Positions 53,201 to 62,500 of a stretch of 64,000 nucleotides of DNA are shown in pieces; positions within the stretch are counted from its first letter, which is position 1, and each line of letters begins with the position of its first letter. A program made the translations under genes and the position numbers. The notes under the pieces are model-generated. The model had not been told where the DNA came from and did no database searches. It worked only from the letters and a program-made list of their open reading frames with translations. Source of the stretch: Heliocidaris tuberculata (Eukaryota > Echinodermata > Echinoidea > Camarodonta > Echinometridae); NCBI GenBank assembly GCA_025618425.1, contig CM046838.1:2725715-2789714 (forward strand), written 5' to 3'.

Positions 53201-56200
53201 ATTCACACTCAGAGAAACGAACAGGGAAAATGAGAAAAAAAGGAGAGGACTGTGTGATAGATGAAGAATTTAGAAAAATGAACTTCAGTGTATGTCCCAC
53301 ATAGATAACTGGTGGACATGTGTGACAATTAATTTATTCAGTATTACTCAAACTTAACTTTTCCTTTCTGATTTGCTTCCTACAGCCAACGATAAAGAAT
53401 GATGTAGCAGCAACCAGGAGTATAGAAAAGACCTGGATCAAACAAATCCTCAAGAGTGAAATCAATGAATACATCATTAGAAGGTACAGTATGTCATTTT
53501 GTAATATTTATATGTTTGTTTACAGTATTTTCTTACAGTACTGCATATGTATTTCCTTTAGTCAGCCCTCCATTTTAGATGTGTATAGGGATCAGATTTC
53601 ATGTTATTTAATGTGTAGATTCAAAATGATGATGATTGAATTTGGAGATAAAATTAGTTGAACATGTATTTCTAATCCCGGAGAGTACTTGACCACTTGA
53701 AGAGAATGCATCCACTGAGGAATATAAGATGGAGTTTATTAATAAGTTGAAAGGAAGGTTACTAACGAAAAATTACATCTTTACTGAGAATGTGTCATTC
53801 CAATTCTTTAGGTAGCTTTCTCTCAAACCACCGACAGGTAATGGATGTTAAAAGATCATACAAGTAGACATCCTTCCATATATTGTTACAGTGCAAAAAG
53901 GAGTCTATTCATGTAATGATATATGTACTTCATACATGTATCTTTATTGCACAGGTATGTTGCTACCACCAGTGGTGCTGTGTGGATCTACCCTGGGACA
54001 TTGATGCCCAAGACGTTTGACCCTGCTAGAAGACCATGGTAGGTTACTCCTGTAAACTCTTCCTGCTATGTTATAAGGCCATTGATTTCTGTCATGGCAT
54101 ACATGTACATGTAACATAAAAAAGGATTTTATCATACATAACAAAGAATCTCACGGAGATCATACGAGGGATTTTATAAAATGATACATTTCTCCAATTT
54201 TCTCTCATAAAAATATGTGAGCATTACCCAGAAAAGTTTATAGTAACTTTTTTTGTATGACAGAATTTGGTTACAGATTCATGCTTAAGAAAGAGCTTTG
54301 TTTAATATCCTACATGTATATTACCTCATTACAGTTTAGATGCTAATGAATTTCCTATTTCATATTCTGTTATAGATTGAGTAAAGGATTCATTTATTTC
54401 CTACTAAATTTAATACTGATTGTCTTTATTTAGATTTGTTTTTCCTGCCATTTTAATGCAATATGTGAATAAGTTAGTCATTGTTGTCAACTCCCTCAAT
54501 TTTTTTTCCCCAGGTATAAGAGAGCTCTTGAGAACCCAGGTCGGATCACACTATCTTCACCTTATCTGGACAACGGGGGCGCTGGTTATATTGTCACACT
54601 CAGTAGAGTTATCTTTGAAGGAAGGTGAGTAATAAAACATCTGTATGTATTTCTGTAGAATTTGGACCATCTGATTAAGGAAATTTTACGCTAAGCTGTA
54701 ATTCACCACCCCTGTGTAGTTTGCTCACGTCAACATAGTTACGGAGAATTTTTGATCTGTAACTGCCCCTCTACCCCCCCCCCCCCCCTCCAATACAGTG
54801 CCGCCCGCGGGAAACGTCACGCTTCCCGCGCGGGCGAATGCGGGGAGCCGCTTCGTACGGGCGTACTAGGGAAACCTAGGGTATTTGGACTAGTATGGAC
54901 GAAGCGAGGTGCTCTCTTTCCCAACTCGTCCAAATGCCCTAATTTACCCGAACGTCTCGGCGTTCAAAGAGGTTGCCTTCTAAACTGTATTTCATCGGTA
55001 TAATAATCCTACCTCAACTTCGACTGTAATCATGAATCCAATAATCAAATTCTTCCGAATGCTTATGATGATAATCCTGCATGAATTTTATCAAATGCCG
55101 TCTTCGACCGATTGTCATGAATTTTATCAAACTATGTCTTCGACCGTTCATCGTGAATTTTATTAAACTACGTCTTCTACCGTTTATCGTGAATTTTATC
55201 AAACTCCGTCTTCGACCGTTTATCGTGAATTTTATTAAACTACGTCTTCGACCGTTTATCGTGAATTTTATTAAACTACGTCTTCGACCGTTTATCGTGA
55301 ATTTTATCAAACTCCGTCTTCGACCGTTTAATAGGCCGGCCAATGAATTTCATCAAACTCCGTCTTCGACCGTTTATCATGAAATTTATCAAACTCCGTC
55401 TTCTACTGTTTATCATGAATTTTATGAAACTCCGACTTCGACCGTTTATCATGAATTTTATGAAACTCCGACTTCGACCGTTTATCATGAATTTTATGAA
55501 ACTCCGTCTTGGACCGTTTATCATGAATTTTATCAGACTCCGCCCTCGACTGTTTATCATGAAGTTTATCAAACTCCGACTTCGACCATTTATCATGAAT
55601 TTTATGAAACTCCGTCTTGGACCGTTAATCATGAATTTTATCAGACTCCCTTCTCGACTATTTATCATGAAGTTTATCAAACTCCGTCTTCGACCGATTA
55701 TCATGAATTTTATCAAACTCCATCTTCGACGATTATATGAATTTTTTTCTCAGAATCTGACTTCGTTCACTTATCAAACTCCAACGTCCACCGCTTATTT
55801 TTAATTTGAACCTACACTGTCATAGACCGTAATAATTGTAATTTTTCAAATCATCGTCTGTTTTTTTAATGAAGCTCCGACATTGTATGCACCTTTACAT
55901 CAAATCACAATAATGAGATCGTCTTCCACTCTAAGACATCAAGATGCCTACAGTACCGAGATCGTCGTGTACATGTACGTATTCTTTGACATCAGATTGG
56001 TCACGGAGAATGTCACTGGCGTAGACAGGGGGGCACAAGGGGGCCATGGCCCCCTATTCAGCCCCTAAAAAAAAAAAAAAAAAAAAAAACGAGAGCGAAA
56101 AAAGCGGAAAGTGAGGGAAAAGCGGGGGTGTGAGAGAGAAAAAATGCCTTAAAAAGCGCTACGAGCCGTTATTTTTCTCTCAAAATTTGCTAAAACGTCA

Positions 56201-57113
56201 AAGTTAAAATTCAAACGTGGTTTATTTCTAATTCGATGCCAGTGATTTACATATGTCCCTGAAATGACATCATTTTCCGGGTTTTTTTTCCCCCTCACTT
56301 TTTTGTAACTTATACTTTTTCTTTCCAGAATCATGAGAATGGAGCAACTAGAGCCTGTTCTCAGTATTTAAAGCATCCATTTTTTTTTCTCGGTCGCTCG
56401 CTACGCTCGCTCATATAATCTAGAAACAAGATATTTTCGAGCAGCAAGCACTCTTATTCCCTAAGCAACATGTCCGAATGTTATATTTTGGAAGCGAGGT
56501 GTCCAAATATCCTTTGGCATCAATCATTCCCCAACCACGAATACAAATCAACACATGTCTAGTCCCAAAAAGTTATTTCAGGGCGTCGAACTACTACTTT
56601 GCGCCTAAAAAACTGTTCGCCATGAGCACGATTATCTTTCTTTCAAATCTGTCTAAATGTCAGAGCTTTCGAGCTTCGCGCGGAAGGGGGAAACTTTCCC
56701 CTCTCTGCACCCACCCCTGTGACATACAATGCAGTATTGCGTCCAAATAAATGAAAAGCAGTCCTGGCATCGAATTGACTTTCTGCCTATAAAGGTACTA
56801 CGAGCCGTTACCTTTCTCCCAAATCAATGCTAAAACGTCAGGGCTTTCGCGCTTCGCGCGGGAAGGGGGAAACTTCCCCCTCCCTACACCAAGGAGTTCT
56901 GTGATAACTCCTTGCCTACACCAACCCCTGTTACATGCAGTGCAGTATTGCGTCCAGATAATTGAGAAGCAATTCCGCCTAAAAAAAAAAAAAGAAGGTG
57001 CCTAAAAAAGGTGCTACGAGCCATTATCTTGCTCTTAAATTTGCTATAAAACGTCAGAGCTTTCGCGCGTCGCACCCAACCCCCTTCCCGAGGAGCAAGC
57101 TTCGCGTGCTCAC

Positions 57114-57148
<35 letters not shown>

Positions 57149-59486
57149 CTTATTGAAAAATCCTGGCTACATCAGTGGAGAATGTCTTTTCCTTGGAGAA
57201 CATCAAACCACCTTCTGACATCGTTTTCTACTATTTGACAAGGAATCAGATTGCCGTCATCTTCCACTCCTTGACATCAACTTCAATTGTTATAATATTA
57301 ATCAACCTACATACATAATTTCTGGTCTGGGTACCCATGTTTTTGACACCGTTTTCTTTGTTGTTTTCTTTTTTCAATGCATGTGCAACATTTTAGTCTG
57401 CGAGTGACCCCTTCCCCTTCTGACTATAAAATGAATTCTTATGGATTTCAGATCCTGTGAAAGAGTTGTATAATATGGCGTGGTTTTGCTAGCAAAAATA
57501 CATGCTTATAATGTTGAGCTGCCTCTACTTGTTCATCTTGCTTGTGTTTACTATATGCAGCAGACAATAACCGGATCTCGAAGACCCTTCCTGCGTGAGA
57601 GTAAAAGCATGTTACGTAATCACTCTAATTGAAGTGAAGCCCCTTTTGTCGTGCACAAAGAGGTAGTTTGCAACTAATGATCAAACTTGTAGGGCCTACT
57701 GATAGGCGTCAGTGTTGGTTTTGATATAAGATCAAAGTAGAAAAGATACAAATTTGACCTAAGTTTAAAGATATAAGGCCAAGTAAAATTGATTCCTATT
57801 TTCTCCTCCGGAGTTGTTGAAAATGAGGAGGGGGTTCCATGTTATTTGATTTTTGATTTTTTGTTCTGATACACAAGCATGCTATTAGGTCAATTTCACC
57901 ACATTCTTCACAAATTTAATTTCACTTGTACATGCACTACAGAGGCTCAAAACAAGGTCTAATTGTATCATATTAATGGTTTTTGGAATGGCACCTCATT
58001 GCCTTGATGTCCTCATATTCTTATTTATATCATTTCAGAACAAAAATATCAAATAACAAAAAAAAAATTTAAAAAAATTGAGGCGGCCGAAAAAAAGGAA
58101 GGAGGAGGGGACGAGAAACTAGAAATTATTTTTATTTGGTTTAAATTTGTAATTTAACATTAGCATCATCTTGAAGAGTTATGAGGAGCAAACACAGTTA
58201 ACTTGAAAGTATAACTCTGGGCATCGTCTTGAAAAATTTTCATATGGAAAGGGAACGGCAATGAGACGATTCTCTTGACAAATTATTTCTTTATTTGAAT
58301 ATAAAAAGTAATTGTGTTGTATCGTAATAAGGTACAACTGGAGAAGAAATGACAGACTCTATCTGACCAAGTAATTTTTTGCCTTAATGATAAAAATAAT
58401 AGTGGCGCATCATCATTCTACAAGAGTTACGAGGAGCAAACAAAAGATTATTAACTTGAAAATGAATATCTGGGACCCGGACTGGACTTACTCCATGGAG
58501 TTACATACGCAGAACTCTGTAACTCTATGATTGATTCCCACGTCAGACACTCCTCCCAAACTTTCTCACACGAGGAATCATTGCTCTGTAATGGAAAATA
58601 TTTTACGATGGTATAATTAAAATAATGAGTCTAAGAACAGCTAGTTATTCCGAAGGTTCGTCATTCCCAAGGCTCGTTATTCGATAATCGATAATGTCTT
58701 TTCTACCTATAGTAATTTCTATTACATTAGTTCGAAACAGTGTTGTATCCGAGGCCGGCTTGCCCGAGGCCAAGGCCAAGGCCGGCTTGTTTATTAAATG
58801 ATAAATTTTCCGAAAAAGTTACCAATTTCAGAGCGGCACACTAACTTGTACACCTCATTAGGTGAGTCCCCCCCCCCCTCCAAGCCAACATTGAAGTAGA
58901 AATATAATATAACCATTCCTATACATCGTAGATAACTGTGGAAGGAAAACAATTTAAACTAGTCTTCGACAGCCCCATTGTTCTATGGTGTGCGAGAACA
59001 TAAAACCCTGGAATCCAGCTAAGAAAAGGGTTTTGTTTAAAGTTAGCGTGGGTGGGAGTGAGCGCTAAAAAGGTAGCAAACAAAGAGGGAGTTCGACCAG
59101 CCATTGTTTCTTTGTCGGTGACTGATAATAGCCCCAATAAGTGCCCAGTCAATGTCACTAATTTCTTTGTCGGTGACTGAAAGTAGCCCCACTAAGTACC
59201 CAGTCAATGTCACCAAAACACAATTTTTTTCAGAACATCCTTCCCCCCCCCCCCCCCTCTTTAGGGATGCTAGATTTGGTTCTGACTGGCAAGCACCACT
59301 GAAGCCGCCAAACCTGACCCACTTTTTGGTGGAAGGGTACCCATTTAGTATAATATTGAAAAAGAAGAAAATCTATTTTTGTGCACTTTCAAAACGAAAA
59401 TGAGCCCGAAATTAGGCCTATATTGAATAATCTGTAACTTTTGCAGAATTAATCATGCCCCATGAAGTTTTTGTTTTGTTTTTTGT

Positions 59487-59517
<31 letters not shown>

Positions 59518-62500
59518 GTTTTTCAAAGCCGTAGCCCATGTTTATTAAATGATAAATTTTCCGGAAAAGTTACCCGTTTCAGAGCGACACACTAACTTGT
59601 ACACCTCATTAGGTGCGTACCCCCCCCCCCCCCCCCCTCTAAGCCAACATTGAAGTAGAAATCACTAGACAAATGAACACGTTATTTTGATAAAAACATA
59701 TTTCATATTTAGTTGAAAGTACGATATATTAAACTCGACCGTTCATTTTAACGGTGGAGTGCCTTATAGTGACAAACTTAACCACAATCGTTACACGGTG
59801 GACAAAAGCACGATTTCTTTCACCAGACCTATGTACATGTATAGGGATTGAAATTAGGGTATGCTCCAAACAATCGGATTATATGGAAGGACAAAAATTA
59901 GTCCAGCAATTGTCATAATTTCACATATAGCAAGCTGTCTGAATTCATATACTAGTGGATATGTAAACTCTATGGAAGAAATGGCAAGTGAATTTCCTAC
60001 ATTAGTCTAGTCTACATTACTAAACCCTCATTTAAAAACTGGTCCAGACCGGGTTCGGCAATAATCGGACAATTTGTGTGTTTGTGCTGAAACACTGACG
60101 CAAGAAAATATCTGAAATGAATATCAAACTCTTTCGGTAAGGTCAGAATTATGTTTCAGTGGCAAAAGTGATAAACTGACGGCCAATTCTCAGGCAAAGT
60201 GTTGGAGTAAAGACAAAAATGAAAGTTGACTCTATCAATTTTGTAAACCGTTACACTGACAACTTGCCAGATACATGAGCATCACGAAAAAGAAAATACT
60301 ATCCGACTATAATCGTATCTCGCTATGCTCGATCCTACAATACTTACGATTCATTAAATGAAAGGAATAATTAGAATGATATTCTTTGTTGCTCGCCTCG
60401 TTCGCTCATGTATTAGCCGACAGTATAGCTTCGGAAAGCAAACAGAATTGGCCAATTGAAGTAGCCGAATAAGAATGTGCATGGCCTTAAATAAAGTTTT
60501 AAAAAAAACGCACAAATAATTTATTTTTAAAGAAAAGAAGGAGATGGAGAGAGATTGATAGAAAGAGGAGGAAGGGGGGTACATGTATAGCGTTTGTTTT
60601 GTAGAGGAAGGCTATAACGAAAATGTTCAGTATCTACATATAGGAGTTTACTCAGGTTGCATTAATAAGCCATAATTTTATCATACTTTATTTTTCGCTG
60701 TAAAAGATAGTGTTACTGCGCTGTATCTGATTAAACTAAACTGTCGTCATTGCCTCTCCCCGATCCCTACATTTCAAGAAAGTTATACATGTATGACTGA
60801 ACATGCATTTCCTGATGATATAGATGTAATTGATGAATAATCATTTTGTATCCCTCCGCATTCAACAATTTGAACTTGAATATTGTATAATATAACCATT
60901 ACTACATCGTAGATAACTGTGGAAGGAAAAACGTTTAAACCAGTCTTCGACAGCCCTATTGTTCTATGCTGTGCGAGAACTTAAACCCTGGAATAAGCGA
61001 AGAAAAGGGTTAGCCTGGGTTAGCGTGGGTGGGTGGGAGCGAGCGCTAAAAAGGTAGCAAACATGAAAGAGGGAGTTCGGCCAGCCATTGTTTCTTTGTC
61101 GGTGACTGATAATAGCCCCAATAAGTGCCCAGTCAATGTCACTAATTTCTTTGTCGGTGACTGAAAGTAGCCTCACTAAGTACCCAGTCAATGTCAACAA
61201 AACACAATTCTTTGCAAAACATCCTCCCGCCCCCCCCCCCCTTAAGGATGCTAGATTTGGTTCTGACTGGTAAGCACCACTGAAGCCGCTAAACCCGACC
61301 CACTTTTTGGTGGAAGGGTACCCATTTAGTATAATTTTGTAAAAGAAGAAAATCTATTTTTGAGCACTTTCTCAACGAAAATGAGCCCGAAATTATATTG
61401 ATTAATCTGTAACTTTTGCAGAATGAATCATGCCCCATGAATAGGGCCCTTTTTTTTCTTCAAAGCATGAGCCCGTGTTTATTATATGATAAATTTTCCA
61501 GAAAAAGTTACCCATTTTAGAGCGGGGGGGGGGGGGGGGGGGGGGGTACTCATTAGGTGTCTCTTGTCTCGGTTTAGATAGTTAAATATTGTTGCAATGA
61601 GTACTTAAACTGCATTAAGAATTATGTTTGGTAATAAGGACAACGGTCTGGTTAATGGATGAAATACATAAACAATTATTAATTAATATCTGAAAGAGTA
61701 AACGACGATCTCCGTAATTCGATGTCAAAGCACACGGCGATATCTGCCATGTCCGTAAGGGAATTGTCAAAGAGTACGCGACGGTTTCAGTAATTAACAG
61801 TAGCGTAGCGAGGATTTCATTTTATAGGGGGGGGGGGGGGCGGTAACGTCGATGTCCGTAAGTGATTCGGTGTCAGAGTGTTCATGACGATATCCGTAAG
61901 TAATTTGATTTTTAAAATAGTAGGGGCCTACACGACGATATCCGCCTTGACGTCAAGAAATACTCGACGATCTCCGTAAGTGATTTGATTTTAATAATGG
62001 TACACGACGATATCCGCTTTGACGTCAAGAAGTACTCGACGATCTCCGTAAGTGATTTGATTTTAATAATGGTACACGACGATGTCCGCTTTGACGTCAA
62101 GAAGTACGCGACGATCTCCGTAAGTGATTTGATTTTAAAAATGGTATACGACGATATCCGTTTTGACGTTAATAAGTACTCGACGCGATCTCCGTAAATA
62201 AGTGATTTGATTTTATGAATGGTACACGACGATATCCGCTTTGACGTCAAGAAGTACTCGACGATCTCCGTAAGTGATTTGATTTTAAAAATGGTATACG
62301 ACGATATCCGTTTTGACGTCAAAAAGTACTCGAAGATCTCCGTTAGTGATTTGATTTTAATAATGGTACACGACGATGTCCGCTTTGACGTCAAGAAGTA
62401 CGCGACGATCTCCGTAAGTGATTTGATTTTAAAAATGGTATACGACGATATCCGTTTTGACGTTAATAAGTACTCGACGCGATCTCCGTAAATAACTGAT

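Larger units (their letters stand above)
47712..54513 (+). other. Non-coding parts between exons 10 and 20
   Basis: Introns 10-19 are 0.3-1.4 kb each. Apart from the two MITEs noted at 48867 and 51624 and short AT-rich or ACATGTA words, I see nothing gene-like in them. Confidence 0.7.

Noticed and set aside
55089..55737. CRISPR-like array (36-bp direct repeats)
   Set aside because: Units are contiguous with no spacers and the genome is eukaryotic.
55081..55804. Long overlapping open frames on both strands that look like 12-residue repeat proteins
   Set aside because: They come from a 36-bp tandem array with no stop in the unit. Frames are open on both strands and variants are not codon-structured.
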